From positions 59,228 through 123,227 of the forward strand of contig NZ_BAOQ01000014.1 in assembly GCF_000344155.1 (NCBI RefSeq): 64,000 nt of DNA, given 5' to 3'. This document shows positions 36,828 to 46,280 of the stretch, piece by piece. The notes under the pieces were generated by a model that did not search any database, was not told the origin of the DNA, and saw only the letters and a list, made by a program, of their open reading frames with translations. How positions within the stretch are numbered: position 1 is the stretch's first letter; every line of letters begins with the position of its first letter. The position numbers were made by a program, and so were the translations under genes. Source of the stretch: Gordonia paraffinivorans NBRC 108238. Lineage in GTDB: Bacteria; Actinomycetota; Actinomycetes; Mycobacteriales; Mycobacteriaceae.

Positions 36828-38437
36828 TCCCGCAGCCCTCCTGGATCCCGGTCCTCATCGCGTTGCCGACCCTGGTGCCGATGCTCGGCGCCGCGTTCTC
36901 GCTGCTGATGGGCCGCAGCCCGCAGGTCCAGCGGGTGGTGACGATCGGCGCCATCTCGGTGGCGCTCATCGCGTCCTGCATGCTGCTGTACCTCACCGAC
37001 CAGCACGGCACCTTCGCCGTGGCGATCGGTGGCTGGGGCGACAAGGGATACCCGAACGGGCCGCTGGGCATCACGCTCGTCGTCGACCAGCTCGCCGCGC
37101 TGATGCTGGTGGTGTCCACGATCGTCCTGCTCTGCGTCGTCGTGTACGCGATCGGCCAGGGTATCCGCGACGGCACGGCGCAGCAGCCGACGTCGATCTT
37201 CCTGCCGACGTATCTGATCCTGACCGCCGGCGTGTGCAACGCCTTCCTCGCCGGCGACCTGTTCAACCTGTACGTCTCGTTCGAGGTCCTGCTGACAGCG
37301 AGCTTCGTGCTGCTGACGCTGGGCGCCAGCGCCGAGCGCGTGCGCGCCGGTGCGTCGTACGTGATGGTGTCGATGGTGTCGTCGCTGATCTTCCTGGCCG
37401 GCATCGCCTTCGCCTACGCCACCACCGGCACCCTCAACCTCGCCGAGATGGCGGTGCGCCTCGACGACGTGTCCGACGGCACCCGCAACGCGCTCTATGC
37501 CGTGCTCCTGGTCGCGTTCGGCATCAAGGCGGCGGTGTTCCCGCTGTCGACGTGGCTGCCCGACTCGTACCCGACCGCGCCCGCGCCGGTCACCGCGGTG
37601 TTCGCCGGCCTGCTGACCAAGGTCGGCGTGTACGCGATCGTCCGGGCGCACACCCTGCTGTTCCCCGGCGGCTCGATGGACGCGGTGCTGATGATCGCCG
37701 GCCTGTTGACGATGCTGGTGGGCATCTTCGGCGCGATCGCCCAGTCCGACATCAAGCGCCTGCTGTCGTTCACGCTGGTCAGCCACATCGGCTACATGAT
37801 CTTCGGCATCGCCCTCTCCTCCGAGTTGGGCATGTCCGCGGCGATCTACTACGTGGCCCACCACATCCTCGTGCAGACCACGTTGTTCCTGGTGGTCGGC
37901 CTCATCGAACGCCAGGCCGGGTCGGCGTCGCTGCGACGCCTCGGCGGTCTGATCGCGAGCCCGGTGCTGGCCGTGCTGTTCCTCATCCCCGCCCTCAACC
38001 TGGGCGGCATCCCGCCGTTCTCCGGCTTCATCGGCAAGGTCGCCCTGCTCGAGGCCGGTGCCCAGAACGGCTCGGTGCTCGCATGGATCCTGGTCGCCGG
38101 CTCGGTCGTCACCAGCCTGCTGACCCTGTACGTGGTGGCCCGCATCTGGACCAAGGGCTTCTGGCGTCCGCGCGCCGACGCGCCGGAGGGCGAGATGGCC
38201 GACCAGGGTCCGTCGGCGCTCATCGACGAGCGCGACGACGGCGCCTACTCCGATCGTGAGGACGTCGGCCGCATGCCGATCGCGATGGTGCTGCCCACCT
38301 TCGCGATGGTGATCGCGGGTCTGGTGCTGACGCTGTGGGCGGGACCGATCTTCGACTTCACCGACAGCGCCGCGACCGACGTCGTGCACCGCGGCGTCTA
38401 CGTCGACGCCGTCCTGGGTGGAGGTGAGTCGCGATGA
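36824..38437 (+). CDS. mnhD: Mrp/Mnh antiporter subunit D
   Basis: A 537-aa NuoN/ND2-like subunit with about 14 helices. FGIKAAVFPLSTWLPDSYPTAP and SDIKRLLSFTLVSHIGYMIFG carry the conserved membrane lysines, and FSGFIGKVALL follows. It acts with MnhA in proton/cation translocation. Starts and ends overlap mnhC and mnhE (ATGA). Confidence 0.95.
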   Translation: MIPQPSWIPVLIALPTLVPMLGAAFSLLMGRSPQVQRVVTIGAISVALIASCMLLYLTDQHGTFAVAIGGWGDKGYPNGPLGITLVVDQLAALMLVVSTIVLLCVVVYAIGQGIRDGTAQQPTSIFLPTYLILTAGVCNAFLAGDLFNLYVSFEVLLTASFVLLTLGASAERVRAGASYVMVSMVSSLIFLAGIAFAYATTGTLNLAEMAVRLDDVSDGTRNALYAVLLVAFGIKAAVFPLSTWLPDSYPTAPAPVTAVFAGLLTKVGVYAIVRAHTLLFPGGSMDAVLMIAGLLTMLVGIFGAIAQSDIKRLLSFTLVSHIGYMIFGIALSSELGMSAAIYYVAHHILVQTTLFLVVGLIERQAGSASLRRLGGLIASPVLAVLFLIPALNLGGIPPFSGFIGKVALLEAGAQNGSVLAWILVAGSVVTSLLTLYVVARIWTKGFWRPRADAPEGEMADQGPSALIDERDDGAYSDREDVGRMPIAMVLPTFAMVIAGLVLTLWAGPIFDFTDSAATDVVHRGVYVDAVLGGGESR

Positions 38438-39294
38438 CGCTCGGACCGACGCCGCCGGGGACCGACCGGCCGGATCAATCCCGGCGTCGCGCACCCGTCG
38501 TGTCCACCAAAGGGCCGGTGCTGTCGCTGATCATCAACACCTGGCGGGTGTCCTTCCTCTTCGTCGTGTGGCATCTGACCAGCGCCCTGGTGTGGTTGCG
38601 CAATCACGTCCGGCTCCCGAAGTGGCTGGGCGGCGACGGCCGTGAGATCGCGGTCCGCCTGTGGACGATCGCGTGGCTGGCCTTCGTCTGGGTCCTGCTG
38701 TGGGGTTCGTTGTCGTGGGCCAACGTCATCGGCGGTGTGGTCCTGGCGGTCGCGATCCTCACCCTGCTGCCGCTTCCGCGCGTGCCGGTCGAGGGACGTA
38801 TCCACCCGTTGTCGGTCGCGCAGTTGGCCATTCGGCTGATCACCGCCTTCTTCATCTCGAGCGTGCAGATCGCCTGGGCCGCGATCCGGCCCGGCCGCCC
38901 GCCGCTGGGCGCGGTGATCCGGGTGCGCGTCGCGATCAAGTCCGACATGGTGCTCACCCTGGCCGTCGACTACCTCAACCTGGTGCCGGGCACGATGGTC
39001 CTCGAGATCGACCACCGTCGGCGGATGCTCTACATCCACGTCTTCGACGTGCGGACGGAGAAGAAGGTGCGGGCCTTCTACGATCAGATCGCCTACGTCG
39101 AGCGCATGTTCATCAAGGCGTTCGAGCGCGACAGCGAATGGCATCCGAGCCCGTACCACGGCATCGACGAGGATTTCCACTACGTCCGCCCCATCCAGCC
39201 GGTGCCCGGTGCCGAACCCACGCCGGAGTCGACCGGGGCTGCGCGGGCGGACGATTCGGGACAGTCGGAGACGGCGGAACGGAAGGAATCATGA
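38434..39294 (+). CDS. mnhE: Mrp/Mnh antiporter subunit E
   Basis: A 286-aa subunit. The core (residues about 70-235) shows the MnhE pattern VWVLLWGSLSWANVIGGVV, SSVQIAWAAIRPGRPP, LTLAVDYLNLVPGTMVLEID and YIHVFDV. An N-terminal extension of about 65 residues adds an extra hydrophobic segment (LIINTWRVSFLFVVWHLTSA), and the C-terminus has a short acidic tail; canonical MnhE is nearer 160-170 aa. It overlaps mnhF by 4 nt. Confidence 0.92.
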   Translation: MTLGPTPPGTDRPDQSRRRAPVVSTKGPVLSLIINTWRVSFLFVVWHLTSALVWLRNHVRLPKWLGGDGREIAVRLWTIAWLAFVWVLLWGSLSWANVIGGVVLAVAILTLLPLPRVPVEGRIHPLSVAQLAIRLITAFFISSVQIAWAAIRPGRPPLGAVIRVRVAIKSDMVLTLAVDYLNLVPGTMVLEIDHRRRMLYIHVFDVRTEKKVRAFYDQIAYVERMFIKAFERDSEWHPSPYHGIDEDFHYVRPIQPVPGAEPTPESTGAARADDSGQSETAERKES

Positions 39295-39554
39295 GCATCG
39301 TGTTCTCGATCGCGGCGGCGATGCTGATGATCGCCGCGGTCCTGACGATGGCCACGGCACTCCGCGGGCCGTCGACGCTGGACCGTCTGGTCGCGCTCGA
39401 CGTCCTGATCGCGCTGTGCATGTGCGGGCTCGGGGTGTGGACGGCCTTCAGCCTCGACTCCACGGTGGTCCCGTCGATCGTGGCGCTCGCCCTGCTCAGC
39501 TTCGTCGGGTCGGTGTCCATCGCCCGCTTCCGCGTCCGGGACGATCAGAAGTGA
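39291..39554 (+). CDS. mnhF: Mrp/Mnh antiporter subunit F
   Basis: An 87-aa three-helix membrane protein with the MnhF signature ALRGPSTLDRLVALDVLIA and SFVGSVSIARFRVRDD. The ATG overlaps the mnhE stop (ATGA). It is needed for antiporter assembly in characterised Mrp systems. Confidence 0.93.
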   Translation: MSIVFSIAAAMLMIAAVLTMATALRGPSTLDRLVALDVLIALCMCGLGVWTAFSLDSTVVPSIVALALLSFVGSVSIARFRVRDDQK

Positions 39555-39564
39555 CGGGTATCCG

Positions 39565-39897
39565 ATGATCGGCGACATCATCAGCGCGACGCTGATCCTC
39601 GTGGGGTGCACGCTGGCGCTCACCGCGTCCATCGGCCTGCTCCGCTTCCCCGACACCCTCAGCCGGATGCACGCGGCGACCAAGCCGCAGACGTTCGGAC
39701 TGCTGATGATCCTCCTCGGCGCCGTGGTGCGCCTCGGTCGCAACCTCGACAGCGGGATGCTCATCCTCGCCGGACTGTTCGCGCTGATCACCGCGCCCGT
39801 GGTGGCGCACCGGATCGGCCGGCTCGCATATCAGGAGCAGCGCGCCCGCGACGGCCTCATGGACAGGCGCGACATGGACGCTCCCGACCGGGACTGA
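39565..39897 (+). CDS. mnhG: Mrp/Mnh antiporter subunit G
   Basis: A 110-aa subunit G with three helices and the family segment SIGLLRFPDTLSRMHAATKP, ending in a charged tail. It is the last gene of the antiporter operon. A short GC-rich hairpin (39915-39921 with 39932-39938) follows and probably ends transcription before the convergent ligase gene. Confidence 0.93.
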   Translation: MIGDIISATLILVGCTLALTASIGLLRFPDTLSRMHAATKPQTFGLLMILLGAVVRLGRNLDSGMLILAGLFALITAPVVAHRIGRLAYQEQRARDGLMDRRDMDAPDRD

Positions 39898-39914
39898 GCC
39901 CGAGAGGCCCCGGA

Positions 39915-39938
39915 GCCCGGGCGGAGACACCCCCGGGC
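39915..39938. terminator. Hairpin between convergent genes
   Basis: GCCCGGG (39915-39921) pairs with CCCGGGC (39932-39938) across a 10-nt loop, 18 nt after the mnhG stop and 23 nt from the stop of the convergent ligase gene. No T-run. Confidence 0.55.
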
Positions 39939-39960
39939 GGATGTCACGGCGGTGTGCGGG

Positions 39961-41097
39961 TCAGGAGTTCGCCGGCACGTCGAGTTCCGCGACGACCGAC
40001 GCGACGACGTCGCGCATCGAGTGCGTCTCGCGGTAGACCTTGCACTGGCGCTGGTAGCTCGCACCGCCGGTGATGATGTTCTCGATGCCGGCCAGTTCGT
40101 CGACGCAGTCGAGGTCACGCGCGACCGGCTGCAGCTGCTCGAGCAGGCGGTGCAGATCGTCGGTGACGAGTTCCTCGCGGCAGTTGCCGTCGAGGATGAC
40201 GATGGCGTCGAGCCCGTACCGTGCCGCCCGCCACTTGTTCTCCTGGACCAGCCAGGGCGCCATGGTCGGGAGGGTCTCGCCCGCGGTGAACCGGCGGTCG
40301 AGGTCGACGACGAGGCAGTGGATGAGGGCGACGATCGACTGCAGCTCGGCGACGTTGGTCATGCCGTCGCAGACCCGGACCTCGATGGTGCCCAGGTGGG
40401 GCGACGGCCGGATGTCCCAACGGATCTCGTTGAGGTGGTCGATGATCCCGGTGGTCTTCTGGTCGGCGACGAACCCCTCGAACTCCTCCCAGGTCCGGAA
40501 CTGGAAGGGCAGGCCCGCCGTGGGGAGCTGCTGGAACATCATCGCCCGGTTGCTGGCGTAGCCGGTGTCCTGGCCCGCCCACATGGGCGACGACGCCGAC
40601 AACGCCAGCAGGTGCGGGTAGTAGTTCAGCAGCGAGTCGAGGATCGGCAGCACCTTGTCGCGGTGGCTGATGCCGACGTGGACGTGGACGCCCCAGATGA
40701 GCATCTGGCGTCCCCACCACTGGGTGCGCTCGATGAGTTCGGCGTACCGGTGCCCCTCGGTGAGGAGCTGGGTCGAGTACTCGGCGAACGGATGGGTCCC
40801 GGCGCCGTAGAGGTCGACGCCGAGTTCCTCGGTGAGCACGCGGACGACCCCGAGGGTGTCGGTCAGGTCCGCGACGGCCTCACCCGTGGTCCGGCAGACG
40901 CCGGTCACGAGCTCGACCGTGTTGCGCAGCAGTTCCTTGTGGATCTTCCCGGCGCGTTCGGGATGCCTCTCGGCGACGGCGGCGAAGAGTGCCGCCGCGG
41001 AGTTCGACAGATCGCCGGTGACCTTGTCGGTCAGCGCGAATTCCCATTCGACCCCCAGCGTCGGGGCCGGCGATCCGTCGAACTCGATCGGAGTCAT
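39961..41097 (-). CDS. Carboxylate-amine ligase, YbdK/GCS2 type
   Basis: A 378-aa member of the glutamate-cysteine ligase 2 family (TLGVEWEFALTDK at the N-terminus, LLTEGHRYAELIERTQWWGRQMLIWGVHVHVGI, GTIEVRVCDGM), homologous to E. coli YbdK and M. tuberculosis Rv0433. YbdK shows weak glutamate-cysteine ligase activity, but the natural substrate is unsettled, and mycothiol rather than glutathione is expected in this organism. It is followed upstream on the same strand by sodC, as in mycobacteria. Confidence 0.9.
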   Translation of the reverse strand: MTPIEFDGSPAPTLGVEWEFALTDKVTGDLSNSAAALFAAVAERHPERAGKIHKELLRNTVELVTGVCRTTGEAVADLTDTLGVVRVLTEELGVDLYGAGTHPFAEYSTQLLTEGHRYAELIERTQWWGRQMLIWGVHVHVGISHRDKVLPILDSLLNYYPHLLALSASSPMWAGQDTGYASNRAMMFQQLPTAGLPFQFRTWEEFEGFVADQKTTGIIDHLNEIRWDIRPSPHLGTIEVRVCDGMTNVAELQSIVALIHCLVVDLDRRFTAGETLPTMAPWLVQENKWRAARYGLDAIVILDGNCREELVTDDLHRLLEQLQPVARDLDCVDELAGIENIITGGASYQRQCKVYRETHSMRDVVASVVAELDVPANS

Positions 41098-41129
41098 GAG
41101 CGGCTGCGATCGGTGTCCGACCGCGTCTC

Positions 41130-41810
41130 CTAGTCCTGCTCTTCGATCACACCGCAGGCGATGCGCGCACCGGCGTCACCGGTCTTGAGGGTGTCTTCCT
41201 TCGGGCCGCCCGGGTACTTGTCGGCCGGGATGTTGCCGAAGTTGTCCGGCTTCTCGTGGATGATGATCGACTTGCCGAAGATCTGCTCCAGGGTCACCGA
41301 GTCGGTGGTGGTGACGGTGCGGCCGGTGTGGTCCTCGAGGATGTTGATCGAGACCAGGTCGCCGCTGGAGGGATGGCCGGTGTTGCCGCCGACCTGCAGG
41401 TGTCCGCCGGCCGAGGTGAAGGCCTGGGATCCGCCGGAGCCCGCGTCGCAGGTGCCGTTCTCGTGGATGTGCATGCCGTGGAAGCCTGCCGGCAGGTCAC
41501 CCTCGGTGATGCGGACGCTGACGGTGACGGGCTCGTCGCTCTCGGTCGGTGCGGTGAAGGTGGCCTCGCCGACGACGTTGCCCGAGGTGTCCTTGATCTC
41601 GGCGGTGGCGATCTGACCGGTGGGCTCGCTGTCGACGTCGTCGACAGCGCCCGGGGGCAGCGGCTTGTCGGAGACCACCGGCGGGGTCGTGCCCGGCACA
41701 TCCGTCGGGTTCTGGTCGGGGCTGCAACCGGCCAGGGCCAGCCCGATGAGTCCCGCGGAAGCCAGCGCGGCGAGACCGCGCGACGCAGCGAGTTTCGAAC
41801 GTCCGGACAT
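41130..41810 (-). CDS. sodC: Superoxide dismutase [Cu-Zn], lipoprotein SodC
   Basis: A 226-aa exported SodC. The signal ends in lipobox LAGC (Cys29), followed by a Pro/Thr-rich linker (to about residue 60) and the SOD domain with copper-binding GFHGMHIHENGTC, GGHLQVGGNTGHPSSGDL, IIIHEKPDNF and GDAGARIACGVI. It dismutates superoxide at the cell surface. AAGGAG precedes the ATG. The M. tuberculosis homologue is reported as a copper-only enzyme; whether the zinc site is intact here needs alignment. Confidence 0.94.
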   Translation of the reverse strand: MSGRSKLAASRGLAALASAGLIGLALAGCSPDQNPTDVPGTTPPVVSDKPLPPGAVDDVDSEPTGQIATAEIKDTSGNVVGEATFTAPTESDEPVTVSVRITEGDLPAGFHGMHIHENGTCDAGSGGSQAFTSAGGHLQVGGNTGHPSSGDLVSINILEDHTGRTVTTTDSVTLEQIFGKSIIIHEKPDNFGNIPADKYPGGPKEDTLKTGDAGARIACGVIEEQD

Positions 41811-41925
41811 GTCACTCCTTGTTCACTGTTGCTTGTCACCGGGCTGGGCCGGCGTCTGCGCGGACGGGGCGCACCGCGCGGGTTCGATTGTGGGATCGCC
41901 TAGAACATTAGACCTGTCACGTTGT

Positions 41926-42414
41926 TCAGGATCCGCTGACCGCGGTCACCATGATCACGGGCACGCCGTTCCTGCACTGACCGAAGGACGACGGCCGTTC
42001 CTCGATCGAGACCGAACCGCCCAGATCCTGCGCGATCTTCTCGGCCTGGGCCTTGTCGGCGTCGGTCTCGTAGAAGATTGTGTTCTCGCTGAAGCCGCCG
42101 CCGGTGTAGTTGGCGGGCCGGGCCATCGTGTAGCCCTTGTCCCGCAGCAGGTCCGTGACGTCGCCGGCCAGGCCGGTCACCTGGCCCGCGTTGATCACGC
42201 ACACCCGCTTGGTCCCGGCCGCGACGCTGGTCGACGTCGGGGTCGACGACTCGGTGGTGGTGGGGGCCGTCACGGTGGTCTCGGCGGCCTTCGAGCCGTC
42301 GCCCGAGGTGGCCGCGGAATGCCAGCCGAGTCCGATGAAGACGACGGCCACGGCGAAGAGCAGCATCGCACCGGCGCGCAACGGCAGGCGATTGGGCTCA
42401 CGGTCTGCGTTCAT
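41926..42414 (-). CDS. LytR C-terminal domain membrane protein (Rv0431-like)
   Basis: A 162-aa protein with a short cytoplasmic N-terminus, one membrane helix (residues about 14-34), a Thr/Ser-rich linker and a LytR_C domain (about 68-160; RVCVINAGQVTGLAGDVTDLL, YETDADKAQAEKIAQDLGG). It matches the position and size of the mycobacterial tuberculin-related peptide Rv0431. The LytR_C domain is common in cell-envelope proteins; no catalytic domain is present. Start ATG 42414 follows an adjacent in-frame GTG. Confidence 0.85.
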   Translation of the reverse strand: MNADREPNRLPLRAGAMLLFAVAVVFIGLGWHSAATSGDGSKAAETTVTAPTTTESSTPTSTSVAAGTKRVCVINAGQVTGLAGDVTDLLRDKGYTMARPANYTGGGFSENTIFYETDADKAQAEKIAQDLGGSVSIEERPSSFGQCRNGVPVIMVTAVSGS

Positions 42415-42459
42415 CACCGACGACCTTAACTCACCTGCACCGACCGATCCGGGTCGCGT

Positions 42460-42798
42460 CTAGGTGATCTCGAAGCCGAGACGACGGGCGGCGCGGGCCT
42501 TCTGGCGCGAGGCGCGCAGACGACGGAGCCGCTTGACGAGCATCGGATCGGCGGCGAGGGCCTCCGGCCGGTCGACGAGGGCGTTGAGCACCTGGTAGTA
42601 CCGGGTGGCCGACAGCCCGAACAGCTCCTTGATGGCTTCTTCCTTGGCGCCGGCGTACTTCCACCACTGACGCTCGAAGGCCAGGATGTCCCGCTCCCGG
42701 CGCGTCAGGCCGTCGTCCCCGACCTCGTGGGGGTCCAGCTGCACTTCGGGTGTGGGTTGATCGTCCTGACTCTGGCTACGCGCAGCTGCGCCGTCCAT
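42460..42798 (-). CDS. DUF3263 family protein (Rv0430-like)
   Basis: A 112-aa DUF3263 protein. LTRRERDILAFERQWWKYAGAKEEAIKELFGLS and RYYQVLNALVDRPEALAADP resemble a sigma-factor-like helix-turn-helix, and a basic C-terminal helix follows, so DNA or RNA binding is plausible. The start at 42798 has GGGAG 5 nt upstream. Gene order with the LytR_C gene and divergent def is conserved with mycobacteria. It probably drives the minus-strand DUF3263-LytR_C-sodC-ligase series. Confidence 0.88.
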   Translation of the reverse strand: MDGAAARSQSQDDQPTPEVQLDPHEVGDDGLTRRERDILAFERQWWKYAGAKEEAIKELFGLSATRYYQVLNALVDRPEALAADPMLVKRLRRLRASRQKARAARRLGFEIT

Positions 42799-43064
42799 CT
42801 CACTCCCTCGCCGATAAAACTCGTAGACCCACACGCCTCGCCGATCTGCACCTTCTCCTGCCGACCGCCCCCGACGGAAACGACTCCGGCGCGGAAGAAA
42901 GCGCGCCGACGACGAATCACAGCGGTGTGGTTCGCTGACAATCTAACCACGCACACACGCCCGGAACGCGGTGTGACGCGCGACGTGCCGACACCACTGC
43001 CGACCCACCCCTGTTAGCCTCAGCTCACTTGTTCTGGATGGCGAATCGGACCGGGGGGTCACCG

Positions 43065-43937
43065 ATGCTCTCAGCACTCTCTCGAATTGTCCTGCCTCGA
43101 CGCGTCCTGTCTCGCGGTGTCGTGTCGCGCGCTGTTCTCGCCGCTGTCGCCGGCGCGGGTGCCGCCGCGCTCTGCCTGTCGGCCGCACCGGGCGCGACCG
43201 CTGCGCCCGCCGCGGCGAAGGGGGTGGTCGTGATCGTCCCCGGCCAGCAGCTCTACGCCGACGCCGCAGCGAACGAACAGACCTTCCGCCCACTCGCCGA
43301 CGGCATCCGCGCGGCCGGCTACCGGGTGGTGTTCGCGCACGCGGGCGGTCGTGACGTCGCCGCCGACGCGCAGCTGGTGAAGAAGGTCGTCGACGCCGAG
43401 GCCGCGGGTGCCGACCGGGTCGGCATCGTCGCCCACAGCGCAGGCGGCCTGGGCACCCGGCACTACCTGAAGTTCCTCGGCGGGTCGGAGTGGGTCGACG
43501 AGTACGTCGCGATCGGCACCGCCCAGTACGGATCGGCCGGCGGCTGCTCCCAGCCCCGCGACGGCGGATACGACACCTGCATGTACGCCGACGCGATCAA
43601 GAAGCTCAACGCAGGCCCGGACGCGCCCGGCCCGACCCGCTACTCGGTGGTGCAGAGTGACGGCGAGTGGTCCGACGGCCGGCTCGACGGCATTCCGCAG
43701 TGCCGCGCGTACTCGCCGGTGCCCCTGGCCAACACCGGCTTCGACCACGCCATCGAGATGCGCGACCCGACGATCATCCGCAATGTGGTCACCTCGCTGC
43801 GCGGCGGATGCGCGGGCCGGGTCGTGACCGAGCCGGTGGACAGCATCGACTGGAAGTCCACCCTGTTCCCCGGCGTCGTCGGCGCCGCCGGTGACGCGCT
43901 CCGCGACGCGATACCCGCCGTCGTTCCGGAGCGCTGA
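43065..43937 (+). CDS. Secreted alpha/beta hydrolase, lipase-like
   Basis: A 290-aa exported protein. The signal peptide covers residues 1 to about 48 (Arg-rich start, hydrophobic core, ATAAPAAA cleavage region). The mature part is an alpha/beta hydrolase: oxyanion region VVVIVPGQQ and nucleophile elbow [14 protein letters not shown] (GxSxG-like with Ala-His-Ser-Ala-Gly), with His in a late GFDHAIEM segment. The pattern resembles small secreted triacylglycerol lipases. GGGGGG precedes the ATG. It sits between DUF3263 and def, where mycobacteria have no such gene. Confidence 0.82.
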   Translation: MLSALSRIVLPRRVLSRGVVSRAVLAAVAGAGAAALCLSAAPGATAAPAAAKGVVVIVPGQQLYADAAANEQTFRPLADGIRAAGYRVVFAHAGGRDVAADAQLVKKVVDAEAAGADRVGIVAHSAGGLGTRHYLKFLGGSEWVDEYVAIGTAQYGSAGGCSQPRDGGYDTCMYADAIKKLNAGPDAPGPTRYSVVQSDGEWSDGRLDGIPQCRAYSPVPLANTGFDHAIEMRDPTIIRNVVTSLRGGCAGRVVTEPVDSIDWKSTLFPGVVGAAGDALRDAIPAVVPER

Positions 43938-43957
43938 GCAGCAGTAGGGTGATCGGC

Positions 43958-44569
43958 ATGGCGATTCTCCCGATCTGCATCGTGGGCGAGCCGGTGCTCC
44001 ACCAGCCCACCTCCCCGATCCCGCTCGACGCGGACGGACGTCCGTCCGAGGAGATCATCCAGCTCCTCGACGACATGTACGAGACCATGGACGCCGCGCA
44101 CGGCGTCGGACTCGCCGCGAACCAGGTGGGCAAGGGCCTGCGCATGTTCGTCTACGACTGCCCGGAGGGCGACCGGTCGGGCAGGCGGCGGCGCGGCGAG
44201 GTCATCAACCCCGTCCTCGAGACGTCGGAGATCCCCGAGACCATGCCCGACCCGGAGAACGACGACGAGGGCTGCCTCTCGGTGCCCGGGATGCAGTTCC
44301 CGACCGGCCGCGCCGACTGGGCGCGGGTCACCGGCGTGGACCGCACCGGCGCCGAGGTCGTCATCGAGGGCCACGGGTTCTTCGCCCGCATGCTGCAGCA
44401 CGAGGTCGGCCACCTCGACGGCTTGCTGTACGTCGACGTGCTGATCGGGCGCAATGCGCGCGCCGCCAAGAAGGCGATCAAGCGCGCCAAGTGGGGCGTG
44501 CCCGGTCTCACCTGGCTCCCGGGTTCGGTCACCGATCCCTTCGGCCACGACGACGAAGACGAGGACTGA
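43958..44569 (+). CDS. def: Peptide deformylase
   Basis: A 203-aa deformylase removing the N-formyl group from nascent proteins. All three motifs are present: [17 protein letters not shown] and QHEVGHLDG (metal ligands Cys, His148, His152; catalytic Glu149). The C-terminus is extended with a basic then acidic tail. The ATG at 43958 is chosen over an upstream GTG (43949). It is followed by the GNAT gene, as in mycobacteria. Confidence 0.96.
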   Translation: MAILPICIVGEPVLHQPTSPIPLDADGRPSEEIIQLLDDMYETMDAAHGVGLAANQVGKGLRMFVYDCPEGDRSGRRRRGEVINPVLETSEIPETMPDPENDDEGCLSVPGMQFPTGRADWARVTGVDRTGAEVVIEGHGFFARMLQHEVGHLDGLLYVDVLIGRNARAAKKAIKRAKWGVPGLTWLPGSVTDPFGHDDEDED

Positions 44570-44625
44570 CCCGGACACCGGTCGAGGGGCGCCGTGTTGA
44601 GAGTCGCTGGGTGAAGGACACCGGG

Positions 44626-45639
44626 ATGGGTGTGTCGCCGTCGGGTGCCGTCGTCGGCGACCGCGTCGTCGTGCGGTACCTGCTGGGTGACGCGACCCCA
44701 GCCGACTGGCGCGGCAATCCCGATGCGGCGCAGTCGGATGTCACCGGCATCCTGGTCGACGACGCCGATCCGCTGCGCCTCGAACGCGACGGCGAGGTCG
44801 TGTCGATCCCGCACGCGGTGGTCACGTCGGTGCGGCTGCTGTCGGCACGGCCGGTGCGCAACAGCGAGATCCGCACGCTCGAGCACGTCGCGGCCAGGTC
44901 CTGGCCGGGTGTCGACACCGCGTGGATCGCGGGCTGGTTCTGCCGCGCCGGCCGCGGATTCTCGCGCCGCGCGAATTCGGCTCTGCCCCTGGAGAGGTCG
45001 GCCCGCGCCGACCTGGCGGCGCTGCGTGAGATCGCACGCTGGTACGCCGAGCACGGCCTGCCGCCCCTGCTCGCCCTCCCCGACCGCCTGATGACGGCGT
45101 CGACCGTCGGTGGCGTCGAGGGAATCGAGGTGCAGAGGCTCACCTGCGATCTGACGTCCCTGGCCGAGACCCTGTCCGGGACAACGGCGTCCGCGGTGGC
45201 TCTCACCGACACCCCGGCGCCGGACTGGCTGACCGCATACGCGGGCAACCGCACGACCGGCGATGCCGAGGCGGTGCGCGCGGTGGTGACCGCGGGTGAG
45301 GGACCGCCGGTATTCGCACGGATCGGCGCGGATTCGACGGACCGCGGGCCGGCGTCGATCGGACGGGGCGTGGTCACCGAGGCGACCGACGGTCGCAAGT
45401 GGCTGGGTCTCAGCGCTCTCTGGACCGATCCGGAGCGGCGCGGCGCGGGCCTGTCCACGCAGGTGCTGGCGGCGCTGGTGGCCTGGGGCCGTGAGAACGG
45501 CGCCGAGTCCGCCCACCTCCAGGTCGAGACGACGAATCGCCTCGCGGGGTCGTGGTACCGGCGACTCGGCTTCGGGTTGCACCACACCTACCGCTACCTC
45601 ACCCCTGACGTCCACGCCGACCCGACCGGGGGCCGCTGA
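44626..45639 (+). CDS. GNAT family N-acetyltransferase (Rv0428c-like)
   Basis: A 337-aa protein: N-terminal beta-barrel-like domain (residues about 5-65), a middle region with a degenerate acetyltransferase half (ARSWPGVDTAWIAGWFCRA), and a C-terminal GNAT domain (about 215-335) with the acetyl-CoA loop WTDPERRGAGLSTQVLAAL. The substrate is unknown. The ATG at 44626 has AAGGA upstream; a GTG at 44611 is the alternative. The stop overlaps the next ATG (TGATG). Confidence 0.85.
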   Translation: MGVSPSGAVVGDRVVVRYLLGDATPADWRGNPDAAQSDVTGILVDDADPLRLERDGEVVSIPHAVVTSVRLLSARPVRNSEIRTLEHVAARSWPGVDTAWIAGWFCRAGRGFSRRANSALPLERSARADLAALREIARWYAEHGLPPLLALPDRLMTASTVGGVEGIEVQRLTCDLTSLAETLSGTTASAVALTDTPAPDWLTAYAGNRTTGDAEAVRAVVTAGEGPPVFARIGADSTDRGPASIGRGVVTEATDGRKWLGLSALWTDPERRGAGLSTQVLAALVAWGRENGAESAHLQVETTNRLAGSWYRRLGFGLHHTYRYLTPDVHADPTGGR

Positions 45640-46280
45640 TGGCGCCCAACCCGAAACAGCCAGGCCCGAAGCAGTCCGTCGCACAGCGCAAGCGGCAGGC
45701 CCTCATCACCGCCACCGCGTTCGTGCTGATCGCCGTGGTCTTCGGCGTCACGTGGCTGATCAACAACAGCGGTGGGAAGAGCGACGAGACGCACACGGTC
45801 GCGGTATCGACCTCGACGTCGACGACGAAGGCCGCGTCATCGAAGATCGCGTCGAAGACGTCGAAGGTCCCGTCGTCGAAGGTACCGTCCTCGAAAAAGG
45901 CGGCCACGCACACGACGACGCCGAAACCCGCCACATCGAAACCGACCACTCCGAAGACCTCGACGGCGCGCTCCTCCGCGGTGAATGCTGCGATCCCGCC
46001 GCACGTCCTGCGCACCCTCGCGTACATCGACGCGGGCGAATGGCCGGAGGCCGCCAACGCACCGGGAACCAAGGGCGGCGTGACCTTCCGCAACAACGAG
46101 GGCCTCCTGCCGCGGACGGATTCCGGCGGCCGCCGCATCACCTACCGGGAATGGGACGTGAACCCCAAGGCGCCCAACCGCGGTCGCGACGCCGAGCGCA
46201 TCGTCACCGGCAGCGACGGTTCCGCCTGGTACACCGCCGACCACTACCGCGCGTTCGTCAAGATCCGGGGACCGTCATGA
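45639..46280 (+). CDS. Secreted barnase-like ribonuclease (N1/T1 family)
   Basis: A 213-aa protein: cytoplasmic N-terminus, membrane/signal helix (residues about 22-43), Ser/Thr/Lys/Pro-rich linker (about 45-110), and a microbial RNase domain (about 118-211). The catalytic layout of barnase is visible: Glu in TYREWDVNP, Arg in DAERIVTG and His in WYTADHYR. It should cleave RNA outside the membrane, either as a secreted or tethered nuclease. The overlapping next gene encodes a barstar-like inhibitor, which protects the cytoplasm. Confidence 0.88.
   Translation: MAPNPKQPGPKQSVAQRKRQALITATAFVLIAVVFGVTWLINNSGGKSDETHTVAVSTSTSTTKAASSKIASKTSKVPSSKVPSSKKAATHTTTPKPATSKPTTPKTSTARSSAVNAAIPPHVLRTLAYIDAGEWPEAANAPGTKGGVTFRNNEGLLPRTDSGGRRITYREWDVNPKAPNRGRDAERIVTGSDGSAWYTADHYRAFVKIRGPS

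Noticed and set aside
39961..41097. Ergothioneine EgtA or a true glutathione-pathway GshA
   Set aside because: The motifs and neighbourhood match the YbdK/Rv0433 branch; no other ergothioneine or glutathione gene is adjacent.
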